Of a stretch of DNA of 64,000 bases, positions 19,058-27,314 are shown one piece after another. How positions within the stretch are numbered: position 1 is the first letter of the stretch; the number at the start of each line of letters is the position of its first letter. This DNA comes from Inhella crocodyli (GTDB lineage Bacteria > Pseudomonadota > Gammaproteobacteria > Burkholderiales > Burkholderiaceae_C). The translations under genes were made by a program, and so were the position numbers. Below the pieces are notes generated by a model that did no database searches, was not told where the DNA came from, and saw only the letters and a list, made by a program, of their open reading frames with translations. Where the stretch lies: contig NZ_SACM01000001.1 in the NCBI RefSeq assembly GCF_004004565.1, forward strand, positions 1,550,001 through 1,614,000, read 5' to 3'.

Positions 19058-19537
19058 TCAGAAGCCGAGCGAGGCGAGCAGGTCGTCGACGTCGTCCTGC
19101 TGCAAGGCCTTGTCGGGGGTTTGGACGCCCACCAACTCGCCGTCGTTCAAGGGCATGGCCTCGGTCGCGCCGTCGCCGGCATGGTCCAACACCTGGTGCA
19201 GCGGGCGCTCCACGCTTTCCAAGAGCTTCACCACCTTGTTGATGACCTGGCCCGACAGGTCCTGGAACTCTTGGCTGAGCATCAACTCGGTGCTCAGCGC
19301 CTGCTGCCGGTCGGCCAGGGCACGCAAGGCTTCGGGGTTGGGCGTGGCCGCCAGGTCGCGCAGGGCCTGGGTGTCGGCCTGCAACTGGTCGATGAGGGCG
19401 AACACCTTGTTGGCGGCCTGCTCGGTCATCTGCTTGACGTACAGCAGGCGCTCGCAGGCGTCGGGCAACTCGTGCGCCGCCACCTGGATGGCGCCCAGTG
19501 CCTCCTGCGTCAACCCGTTTGTACGACTCTCTGCCAT
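19058..19537 (-). CDS. cheZ: Chemotaxis phosphatase CheZ
   Basis: 159 residues, on the short side (E. coli CheZ has 214). The core motif LSQEFQDLSGQVINKVVKLL near residue 90 carries the catalytic Gln region that dephosphorylates CheY-P. The C-terminal QDDVDDLLASLGF is the CheY-binding tail typical of CheZ. The central part is predicted long helix. The ATG at 19537 gives the family's start; the frame open to 19654 encodes unrelated Arg-rich sequence. No other chemotaxis gene is in the window, so it serves a cluster elsewhere. Confidence 0.82.
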   Translation of the reverse strand: MAESRTNGLTQEALGAIQVAAHELPDACERLLYVKQMTEQAANKVFALIDQLQADTQALRDLAATPNPEALRALADRQQALSTELMLSQEFQDLSGQVINKVVKLLESVERPLHQVLDHAGDGATEAMPLNDGELVGVQTPDKALQQDDVDDLLASLGF

Positions 19538-19704
19538 GCGAGCCTCCCGTGCGGTGAGCGATGCTAGCCGCCCCGAGCCCCCGCGGTCGACAGGGTCGAC
19601 CCGGCACAATCTCACGACCGCGCCCCACTCCTTGGGGCCCCCGGCCCTGCTCACGAGGTGGGCGCCGGCGCACCCGCACCCAACCTCACCTGCGAGACCT
19701 CGCC

Positions 19705-22700
19705 ATGAGCGACGCTTTGCCCCTGCGCAGCTACCAGCTGAGCGACAACCTGGCCGCCGACAGCGGCGCTGTTTTCCTGACCGGCACCCAAGCGCTGGTG
19801 CGCCTGCTGATCATGCAAAAGCGCGTGGACGAGCGCGCTGGCCTGAAGACCGCGGGTTTCGTCTCTGGCTACCGCGGCTCGCCGCTGGGCATGGTGGACC
19901 AGCAGCTGTGGAAGGCGAAGAAGTTCTTGGAGAAGGCGCAGGTCGAGTTCCTGCCCGCTATCAATGAGGACTTGGCCGCCACCGCCGTGCTGGGCACGCA
20001 GCGCGTGGCGCTGGACCCGCAGCGCCGCGTCGAGGGCGTGTACGCCATGTGGTACGGCAAGGGCCCGGGCGTGGACCGCAGCGGCGACGCGCTGAAGCAC
20101 GGCAACGTCTATGGCTCGTCGTCGCAGGGCGGCGTGCTGGTGGTGGCGGGGGACGACCACGGCTGCGTGTCCTCGTCGATGCCGCACCAGAGCGACCTGG
20201 CCATGCAGGCCTGGTTCATGCCCGTGCTGCATCCGGGCAACGTGGCCGAGTACCTGGAGTTCGGCCTGTACGGCTGGGCGCTGAGCCGCTTCAGCGGCAA
20301 CTGGGTCGGCTTCAAGGCCATCAGCGAGGTGGTCGAGTCGGGCATGACGGTGGACCTGGACGCGGTGCCGCTGGACTTCGAGCACCCGATCGACTTCACG
20401 CCCGCCACGAACCTGCACATCCGCCAGACCGACCTGCCCAGCCTGGACCTGGAAAGCCGCCTGGCGCACAAGCTGGCCGCGGTGAAGGCGTTCAGCAAGC
20501 TGAACTCGGTCGACAAGCACATCGTGTCCAGCCCGGCCGCCACCCTGGGCATCGTCACCGTGGGCAAGGCGCACTTCGACTTCATGGAGGTGCTGCGTCG
20601 CCTCGACCTGGACCCCAACGCCCTGGCCGCCGCCGGCGTGCGCGTCTACAAGGTCGGCCTGGTGTACCCGCTGGAGCCCACGCGCATCGAGGCCTTCACG
20701 CAGGGCCTGACCGACGTGCTGGTGATCGAGGAGAAGGCCCCGGTCGTCGAGCGGCAGATCAAAGAGATGCTGTTCCACCGCCCGGCCTTCCAGCGCCCGC
20801 GCGTGGTGGGCAAGTCCGACGAGCACGGCGCGCCGCTGCTCAGCGAGTTGGGCGAGCTGCGACCGAGCCGCATCATGGCCGTGGTGGCCGAATGGCTGGC
20901 CCGCCTGAACCCCGCGCTGGACCGCCGCCACCTCGTCGTGGACTTCACCGCGCCCTGCGTGCTGAGCAACGCCGCCGACGCCACGCGCCGCCTGCCCTAC
21001 TTCTGCTCGGGCTGCCCGCACAACACCAGCACCAAGCTGCCCGAAGGCTCGCGCGCGCTGGCCGGCATCGGTTGCCACTTCATGGCCAACTGGATGGAGC
21101 GCAGCACCTCGGGCCTGGTGCAAATGGGCGCCGAGGGCGTGGACTGGGCGGCGATGAGCCGCTTCACCGACGCGCCGCACGTCTTCCAGAACCTGGGCGA
21201 CGGCACCTACTACCACTCGGGCTACCTGGCCATCCGCCAGGCCATCGCCGCGCGCACCAACATCACCTACAAGATCCTCTACAACGACGCCGTGGCCATG
21301 ACCGGCGGCCAGCCGGTGGATGGTCAGACCAGCGTGCCGCAGATCGCCCGCCAGGTGGAGGCCGAGGGCGTGAAGCGCCTGGCCATCGTGTCCGACGAGA
21401 TCGAGAAGTACGACGCGCACCGCGCGCTGTTCCCGCCGGGCACCACGTTCCACGACCGCGGCGACATGGACGCCGTGCAGCGCGAGCTGCGCGAAGTCAA
21501 GGGCGTGAGCGTGCTGATCTACGACCAGACCTGTGCCGCCGAGAAACGCCGCCGCCGCAAAAAGAAGGAGTTTCCGGACCCGCCGCGCCGCATCTTCATC
21601 AACGAGCAGGTGTGCGAAGGCTGTGGCGACTGCGGCCAGGCCAGCAACTGCCTGAGCGTGGTGCCGGTGGAGACCGACTTCGGCCGCAAGCGCGCCATCG
21701 AGCAAACCAGCTGCAACAAGGACTTCAGCTGCGTCAATGGCTTCTGCCCCAGCTTTGTCAGCGTGGACGGCGCCGTGCTGAAGAAGAAGGTGGGCGCCAG
21801 CTTCACGCCGGCCGACGTGCAGCGCGAGCTGGCCGCCATCGGCGAGCCGCCAGCGTGGACCTGGACCGGCCCCTTTGACCTGCTGGTGACCGGCGTGGGC
21901 GGCACCGGCGTGGTGACCGTGGGCGCCCTGATCACCATGGCCGCGCACCTGGAGCGCAAGCAGGCCTCGGTGCTGGACTTCATGGGCTTCGCGCAAAAGG
22001 GCGGCAGCGTGCTGAGCTTCGTGCGCGTGGCCCCCACGGCCGACCTGCTGAACCAGGTGCGCATCGACACCCAGCAGGCCGACGTGCTGCTGGCCTGCGA
22101 CCTGGTGGTGGGCGCCAGCCAGGACGCGCTGCAAACCGTGAAGCCCGGCCGCACCGTCATCCTGGCCAACACGCACGAGCTGCCCACGGCCGCCTTCGTG
22201 CGCAACCCCGACGCCAGCCTGCACGCGGGCGAGCTGCTCGAGAAGATGAAGTTCGCCGTCGGCCAGAACGGGGCTGAGGGCAAGCTGCAAACGCTCGACG
22301 CCCAAGGCATCGCGCAGCGCCTGCTCGGCGACACCATGCCCAGCAACATCGTCATGCTGGGGGCTTGCTGGCAGGCCGGCCTGGTGCCGGTGAGCCACGC
22401 CGCCCTGATGCGCGCCATCGAGCTGAACAACGTGGCGGTGGAGGCCAACAAAACGGCCTTTGCGCTGGGCCGCTTGGCCTACGCGGCGCCGGCGGCGATT
22501 GGCCGCCTGGGCGGCGAGCAAAAGGTGCTGCTGAACCTGAGCAGCGACAAGCTGGACGGCAACGAGGGCTTGATCGCCCGCCGCGTGCGCTTCCTGACCC
22601 AGTACCAAAACGCCGCCTACGCCGAGCGCTACCAAGCGCTCGTCGCCCAGGTTCGCGCCGCCGAAGCCCGGCTGGGCGAGGCCGGCAAGGCCGAGCGCCT

Positions 22701-23223
22701 GAGCAAGGCCGTGGCCCGCTACCTGGCCAAGCTCATGGCCATCAAGGACGAGTACGAGGTCGCGCGCCTGTACACCGACGGCCAGTTCGAAGCCTCGCTC
22801 AAGGCCCAGTTCGAGCGCTGGGACGGCCTGCGCTTCCACCTGGCGCCGCCCCTCCTGGCCAAGCCGGGCAGCGACGGCCGCGTCAAGAAGCTCACCTACG
22901 GCGGCTGGATGTGGAAGGCCTTTGGCGTGCTGGCGCGGTTCAAGGGCCTGCGCGGCACCGCGCTGGACGTCTTCGGCCACACCGCAGAGCGCCGCATGGA
23001 GCGCCAGCTGCTGGCCGACTACGAAGCCCTGGTGCGCGAGCTCGTCGCCGGTCTCACGCCCGAAAAGCTGGAGCTCGCGCTGCAACTGGCGCGCCTGCCC
23101 GAGCGCATCCGCGGCTACGGGCACGTCAAGCACGCCAACGTCACCGCCGTGCGGCAGCAGTGGGCCGACATGCTGGCCCGCTACCGCGCCGCGGCCCCCC
23201 AACCCGAAGCCCTCACCGCCTGA
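19705..23223 (+). CDS. Fused indolepyruvate ferredoxin oxidoreductase
   Basis: 1172 residues joining IorA- and IorB-type parts. There is an N-terminal pyrimidine-binding domain (about 10-180). A thiamine-diphosphate domain lies near 430-600 (CSGCPHNTSTKLPEG and NDAVAMTGGQPVDGQ). A ferredoxin-like cluster follows near 636-665 (CEGCGDCGQASNC, SCNKDFSCVNGFCPSF). The gamma domain starts near 730 (GVGGTGVVTVG). The family oxidises aryl-pyruvates or related 2-oxo acids to acyl-CoA with reduction of ferredoxin. Long fused forms occur in aerobic proteobacteria, where the physiological substrate is less certain. It is divergent from cheZ. Confidence 0.9.
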   Translation: MSDALPLRSYQLSDNLAADSGAVFLTGTQALVRLLIMQKRVDERAGLKTAGFVSGYRGSPLGMVDQQLWKAKKFLEKAQVEFLPAINEDLAATAVLGTQRVALDPQRRVEGVYAMWYGKGPGVDRSGDALKHGNVYGSSSQGGVLVVAGDDHGCVSSSMPHQSDLAMQAWFMPVLHPGNVAEYLEFGLYGWALSRFSGNWVGFKAISEVVESGMTVDLDAVPLDFEHPIDFTPATNLHIRQTDLPSLDLESRLAHKLAAVKAFSKLNSVDKHIVSSPAATLGIVTVGKAHFDFMEVLRRLDLDPNALAAAGVRVYKVGLVYPLEPTRIEAFTQGLTDVLVIEEKAPVVERQIKEMLFHRPAFQRPRVVGKSDEHGAPLLSELGELRPSRIMAVVAEWLARLNPALDRRHLVVDFTAPCVLSNAADATRRLPYFCSGCPHNTSTKLPEGSRALAGIGCHFMANWMERSTSGLVQMGAEGVDWAAMSRFTDAPHVFQNLGDGTYYHSGYLAIRQAIAARTNITYKILYNDAVAMTGGQPVDGQTSVPQIARQVEAEGVKRLAIVSDEIEKYDAHRALFPPGTTFHDRGDMDAVQRELREVKGVSVLIYDQTCAAEKRRRRKKKEFPDPPRRIFINEQVCEGCGDCGQASNCLSVVPVETDFGRKRAIEQTSCNKDFSCVNGFCPSFVSVDGAVLKKKVGASFTPADVQRELAAIGEPPAWTWTGPFDLLVTGVGGTGVVTVGALITMAAHLERKQASVLDFMGFAQKGGSVLSFVRVAPTADLLNQVRIDTQQADVLLACDLVVGASQDALQTVKPGRTVILANTHELPTAAFVRNPDASLHAGELLEKMKFAVGQNGAEGKLQTLDAQGIAQRLLGDTMPSNIVMLGACWQAGLVPVSHAALMRAIELNNVAVEANKTAFALGRLAYAAPAAIGRLGGEQKVLLNLSSDKLDGNEGLIARRVRFLTQYQNAAYAERYQALVAQVRAAEARLGEAGKAERLSKAVARYLAKLMAIKDEYEVARLYTDGQFEASLKAQFERWDGLRFHLAPPLLAKPGSDGRVKKLTYGGWMWKAFGVLARFKGLRGTALDVFGHTAERRMERQLLADYEALVRELVAGLTPEKLELALQLARLPERIRGYGHVKHANVTAVRQQWADMLARYRAAAPQPEALTA

Positions 23224-23228
23224 ACCCC

Positions 23229-24485
23229 ATGCGCCTTGCCTTTGCCCTGACCGCCGCCGCCCTGTCGGGGCTGCTCTCGCACACGGCCGCCGCCGCGCCC
23301 CTGAAGGTCGTCACCTGGAACCTGGGCTGGCACCTGAGCCAGGCCGAGACCCGCGACTGGATCGCCGCCTGCAGCGCCCCCTTCGCACTGGACAACGGCA
23401 CCTGGAAGCCGGCCGCCAGCGCCACGGCCGACACCAAGCCCGGCTGGGAACTGCCTTGGGGCCGCAACGCCCCCGTGCAGTGGGACATCGGCGTGCTGCC
23501 GCCCTGCGACATCTACCAGGCCAACCGCGCCGTGGTGCCCATCACCGAAGCCGCCTACGCCACGCGCGTGGCGCGCATCGGCAGCATCGTGCGCGACCAG
23601 CTGAAGGCCGATGTGATCGCCTTCCAAGAGGTGAGCGGCGCGCCCGCCGTGCGCGAGCTGCTGGGCCAGGGCTACGACGTCTGCAGCTACGAGGGCCACA
23701 AGGTGCAGCGCCTGGCCATCGCCTGGAAGAAGAGCCTGGGCGCCGGCCGCTGCGCGGTCGAGTGGCCGCTGAGCCTGCCGCAGCGTGCGCTGCGCGACCA
23801 GGTGCGACCGGGCCTGTCGCTCGCCCTGAACGTGGATGGCAAGCCGCTGAAGGTGCTGACCGTGCACCTGAAGTCGTCCTGCGTCTCGCCCTTCGACGAG
23901 CGCGCCGCCGAGGGTCGCGGCCAATTGGACAGCGCCGAGCCGAATTGCGTGTCCTTGCAGCAGCAGCTGGCGCCGCTGGAAGCCTGGGTGGACCGCGAAG
24001 CGGCCGACGGCAGCGCGCTGGTGCTGCTGGGCGACTTCAACCGCAACCTGGCCCACGAGGCCAGCGAACCCGGCGACGCGGCGGTCCGCAGCGCCGGCGG
24101 CAGCGCCACCGATCCCCACGGCCCCGGCGTGAAGGTGCGCAGCCTGTGGCGCGAGCTGAACGACGGCCAGCCCTTGGCCCTGCGCCTGCTGGACAGCCAG
24201 TGCACGTCCGACGTGGACGCCCCGGGCCTGTGCAAGCTGGCCAAGTCGCGCAACCTGGAGCGCGAGCAGATGAACGCGCTGCGCAGCGGCGAGGCCCTGG
24301 GCTGCCGCAACCCGCTGGGCCTGGACCACATCGTGGTCGGCGGGCCGGTGCAGGCACCCGAAGGCGCCTTCAAGCACCCCTTGGGGCGTTTGGCCCTGAC
24401 CCTTGCGGCCAAGGACGGGCGCGAGGCACAGTTGGGGGTGTCGGATCACTGTCCCTTGGGGGCGGTGGTGGAGGTGGGGCGCTAA
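23229..24485 (+). CDS. Secreted endonuclease/exonuclease/phosphatase-fold protein
   Basis: 418 residues with a signal peptide (about 1-22). The fold motifs appear in order: VVTWNLGWH (about 29), VIAFQEVSG (about 135), LTVHLKSSC (about 215), LLGDFNRNL (about 266) and LGVSDHCPLGA at the C-terminus. These supply the metal-binding Asn, Glu, Asp and His residues of the EEP superfamily, so a phosphodiesterase or nuclease acting outside the cytoplasm is likely. The substrate is not identifiable. The start is 5 bp after the ferredoxin oxidoreductase stop, so co-transcription is possible though the functions look unrelated. Confidence 0.82.
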   Translation: MRLAFALTAAALSGLLSHTAAAAPLKVVTWNLGWHLSQAETRDWIAACSAPFALDNGTWKPAASATADTKPGWELPWGRNAPVQWDIGVLPPCDIYQANRAVVPITEAAYATRVARIGSIVRDQLKADVIAFQEVSGAPAVRELLGQGYDVCSYEGHKVQRLAIAWKKSLGAGRCAVEWPLSLPQRALRDQVRPGLSLALNVDGKPLKVLTVHLKSSCVSPFDERAAEGRGQLDSAEPNCVSLQQQLAPLEAWVDREAADGSALVLLGDFNRNLAHEASEPGDAAVRSAGGSATDPHGPGVKVRSLWRELNDGQPLALRLLDSQCTSDVDAPGLCKLAKSRNLEREQMNALRSGEALGCRNPLGLDHIVVGGPVQAPEGAFKHPLGRLALTLAAKDGREAQLGVSDHCPLGAVVEVGR

Positions 24486-24561
24486 GACCTCGCCGCTCGC
24501 GCTGAGGAGGCGACGCCCGACGATGGGCTCGCTGCTCGGTACAGCCCGCAGGCGCTATCCG

Positions 24562-25118
24562 CCCTGCACCCGGAGTTCCTTTTGTCTTGCCAAAAGGAAC
24601 CAAAAGCGCCGCCCCGGCAGCCTCGGCCCCGCCGTTGGCGGGGGTTCCCTGCGCTGCTCGCCAAGCCCGGGTCGCCCTTAACTCGCTGCGTTCGCTTCGC
24701 TCGCTGCGCTCAAACAAGCGGGCGAAGTCAGAGCTTGAAGCGCGCTGACGCGCGCGCCGGACTCGGCTGTGCTGCTCGGCTCGTCAAACGGGGCGAACAG
24801 CCGAACAGCCAACCGCCGGGAAACGGCGCGACAGGTTGAAGTCCGGGCTGTTCGGCATTCGGCTGCTGGCTGTTCGGCTGTTGCCCCGTTCGGAGGCGCC
24901 GAGCAGCGCAGTGCAGGGGGGGCGCACGCGAAGCGTGCCTCGTGAACTGACCCGGGATTGCTGTTTGACCGAAGTGAGCGCAGCGAACGCAGGGAGTTCA
25001 ATCCCGCAGCCCCCCGGAACGAGCAGCGCAGGGAATCCCTGGCGGAGCCAGGGGCGCTGGAGCCGGGGCCAGCGGTTTTGGTTCCTTTTGCCAAGACAAA
25101 AGGAACCCGGGTGCAGGG
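24562..25118. repeat. Intergenic element of nested inverted repeats, about 560 bp
   Basis: The stretch 24486-25179 has no credible gene. It holds a large imperfect palindrome centred near 24841. The outer arms (24562-24609 and 25072-25118) share a motif around GTTCCTTTTG with internal dyad symmetry. Inside lie TTCCCTGCGCTGCTCG (24645-24660) and its complement (25020-25035). Next come CGCTGCGTTCGCTTCGCTCG-like arms (24680-24716 and 24962-24999), then arms around CGAACAGCCGAACAGCC (near 24804-24822 and 24872-24895). The outer ends act like terminal inverted repeats. It may be a non-autonomous mobile element or a genome-wide intergenic repeat. No transposase is present. Confidence 0.75.
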
Positions 25119-25179
25119 GGTGGAGCCCCCTGCGGGCTCTCACGAAACGCCGACCCAGCGCCCGCAAGCACCGGCGAAA

Positions 25180-26214
25180 TCAATCCGCCAACTGCAACAC
25201 CAGCTTGCCGAAGTTCTCGCCCTTGAACAGCTTGGGCAGGGTGGCGGGGAAGTCGGCCACCGTGCCGCGCACCACGTCTTCCTTGCTCTTCATGCGCCCG
25301 TCCTTCAGGTAGGCCGCCATCTCGGTGATGGCCTCCATGTAGCGCGGGGCGTAGTCGAAGACCACGATGCCTTCCATGCGGGCGCGGTTCACCAGCAGGC
25401 TGAGGTAGTTCTTCGGGCCCTGCACGGCCGTGGTGTTGTTGTACTGGCTGATGGCGCCGCAGATGATGATGCGGGCCTTGCGGTTGATGCGGGTCAGCAC
25501 CGTGTCGAGGATCTCGCCGCCGACGTTGTCGAAGTAGACGTCGATGCCGTCGGGGCAGTGCTGCTTGAGGCCGTCTTTGACGGAGCCGTTCTTGTAGTCG
25601 ATGCAAGCGTCGAAGCCGAGCTCCTTCACGACCCACTCGCACTTGGCCTCGCCGCCGGCGATGCCGACCACGCGGCAGCCCTTGATCTTGGCCAGTTGGC
25701 CCACCGTCTGGCCCACGGCCCCGGCCGCGCCCGACACCACCACGGTCTCGCCCGCCTTGGGCTGGCCCACGTCCATCAGGCCGAAGTAGCCGGTCATGCC
25801 CGGCATGCCCAGCACGTTGAGCCACTGCGTGACCGAGCCCAGGCGGGGGTCGATGCGGGCCAGGCCGGTGCGCTTGATTTGGTCGCCCGGCACCAGGAAG
25901 TAGTCCTGCACGCCCGGGCCACCGGTCACGAGCGCGCCCACCGGGAAGGCGGCGTTCTCGCTGGCGATCACGCGGCCGATGCCGCCGGCGCGCATCACGG
26001 CGCCGATCTCCACCGGCGGGATGTAGCTCTTGCCCTCGTTCATCCAGCCGCGCATGGCCGGGTCCAGGCTCAGGGCCAGGGTCTGGCACAGCACGCCCCC
26101 TTCTTGCGGGGCCGTCACGGCTTCCTCGGTGGCTTGCCAGCACTCGGGGCCGGGCAGGCCGACGGGGCGTTGGGCAAGGCGAATCTGGCGGTTCTTGAGG
26201 GTGCTGAGGTCCAT
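25180..26214 (-). CDS. NADP-dependent oxidoreductase (CurA/PTGR family)
   Basis: 344 residues of the zinc-free medium-chain reductase superfamily. The opening KNRQIRLAQRPVGLPG and the block LDPAMRGWMN are CurA/prostaglandin-reductase signatures. The nucleotide-binding site is SGAAGAVGQTVGQLAK near 153, and YFDNVGGEILD is near 235. Family members reduce the double bond of alpha,beta-unsaturated ketones and aldehydes using NADPH; curcumin reductase is the best-known bacterial case. The ATG at 26214 is chosen from homologue starts. It is divergent from the RbgA-like gene and its 3' end borders the palindromic element. Confidence 0.9.
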   Translation of the reverse strand: MDLSTLKNRQIRLAQRPVGLPGPECWQATEEAVTAPQEGGVLCQTLALSLDPAMRGWMNEGKSYIPPVEIGAVMRAGGIGRVIASENAAFPVGALVTGGPGVQDYFLVPGDQIKRTGLARIDPRLGSVTQWLNVLGMPGMTGYFGLMDVGQPKAGETVVVSGAAGAVGQTVGQLAKIKGCRVVGIAGGEAKCEWVVKELGFDACIDYKNGSVKDGLKQHCPDGIDVYFDNVGGEILDTVLTRINRKARIIICGAISQYNNTTAVQGPKNYLSLLVNRARMEGIVVFDYAPRYMEAITEMAAYLKDGRMKSKEDVVRGTVADFPATLPKLFKGENFGKLVLQLAD

Positions 26215-26297
26215 GGGCGTCTCCGAGGGGGGCAGCGATCCTAATTCGGCGTCCCGGACAATGCTGTCCTCTCCCCGACACAACGAGCAGGCACCCC

Positions 26298-27305
26298 GTG
26301 GCGATTCAATGGTTCCCCGGCCACATGGCCTTGACGCGCAACGCGATCAAGGACCGGATGAAGGAAGGCATCGACGTCGTGATCGAGATGCTGGACGCCC
26401 GCTGCCCGGGCTCCAGCGCCAACCCTATGCTGGCCGAGCTGACGCAGGGCAAGCCGGCCTTGAAGGTGCTGAACAAGCAGGACCTGGCCGACCCGGCGCG
26501 CACCGAAGCCTGGCTGGTGCACTACAACGCCACGCCGGGCACGCGCGCCATCGCGATGGACACCAAGCAGATCACGCCGGCCAAGGCCCTGCTGGCCGCT
26601 TGCCGCGAACTGGCGCCCACGCGCACCAGCATGGTCAAGCCCCTGCGCCTGCTGATTTGCGGCATCCCCAACGTCGGCAAGAGCACCCTGATCAACGCCC
26701 TGATGGGCGGCAAGCGCGCGGCCAAGACGGGCGACGAACCGGGCATCACCAAGGTGGAGCAGAAATTGGTGCTGGCCAAGGACGTGTGGCTGTTCGACAC
26801 CCCCGGCATGCTGTGGCCGCGCATCAGCATCGAGCAGGCCGGCTACCACCTGGCCGCCAGCGGCGCCGTGGGCCGCAACGCCTTGGACGAAGAAGACGTC
26901 GCGCTGGCCCTGATGGAGCGCCTGCGCGCCGACTACCCCGGCTTGGTGGCGGCGCGCTACGCGCTGGCCGACGTGGCGACCTCGACCGACGACGCGCTGC
27001 TGACCGCCATCGGCCGCAAGCGCGGCGCCATGCTGCCCGGCGGCCGCGTGAACCTGCAGAAGGCGGCCGAGGTGCTGCTGTACGAGTTCCGCCAGGGCGT
27101 GCTGGGGCGCATCACGCTGGAAACGCCCGAGCAGTTCGCAACCTGGGCGGCCGCGGCCGCCGAGCAAGACCGGGCGCGCGAGGCCAAGCGCGCCGAGCGG
27201 GCCAAGGCCCGCGCCAAGGGCCCGGCCACGCGGCAGGAGCGCGAGGCCCTGCGGGCCGCAGAGCAGGCCGAAGCCCCCGACCCCGACGAGCCCGGCCCCC
27301 GCTGA
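26298..27305 (+). CDS. RbgA/YlqF-type ribosome-assembly GTPase
   Basis: 335 residues with the circularly permuted GTPase order: NKQD (G4) at 59-62 precedes the P-loop GIPNVGKST (G1) at 122-130 and DTPG (G3) at 167-170. The N-terminus IQWFPGHMALTRNAI is the RbgA signature. In Bacillus RbgA matures the 50S subunit; the proteobacterial role is inferred. The C-terminal tail from about 285 is charged and Lys/Ala/Glu-rich. The start is GTG at 26298. It converges on the GGDEF-EAL gene with 9 bp between stops. Confidence 0.9.
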   Translation: MAIQWFPGHMALTRNAIKDRMKEGIDVVIEMLDARCPGSSANPMLAELTQGKPALKVLNKQDLADPARTEAWLVHYNATPGTRAIAMDTKQITPAKALLAACRELAPTRTSMVKPLRLLICGIPNVGKSTLINALMGGKRAAKTGDEPGITKVEQKLVLAKDVWLFDTPGMLWPRISIEQAGYHLAASGAVGRNALDEEDVALALMERLRADYPGLVAARYALADVATSTDDALLTAIGRKRGAMLPGGRVNLQKAAEVLLYEFRQGVLGRITLETPEQFATWAAAAAEQDRAREAKRAERAKARAKGPATRQEREALRAAEQAEAPDPDEPGPR

Positions 27306-27314
27306 GGGCGCCGC

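Noticed and set aside
19651-23202. 1183-codon open frame on the minus strand
   Set aside because: It is antisense to the fused indolepyruvate ferredoxin oxidoreductase gene, whose domains are all recognisable; the antisense product is His/Gln/Ala-rich noise.
24678-25312. Several frames of 80-160 codons inside the palindromic element
   Set aside because: They arise from repeat DNA, have no ribosome binding sites and their translations mirror each other across the palindrome.
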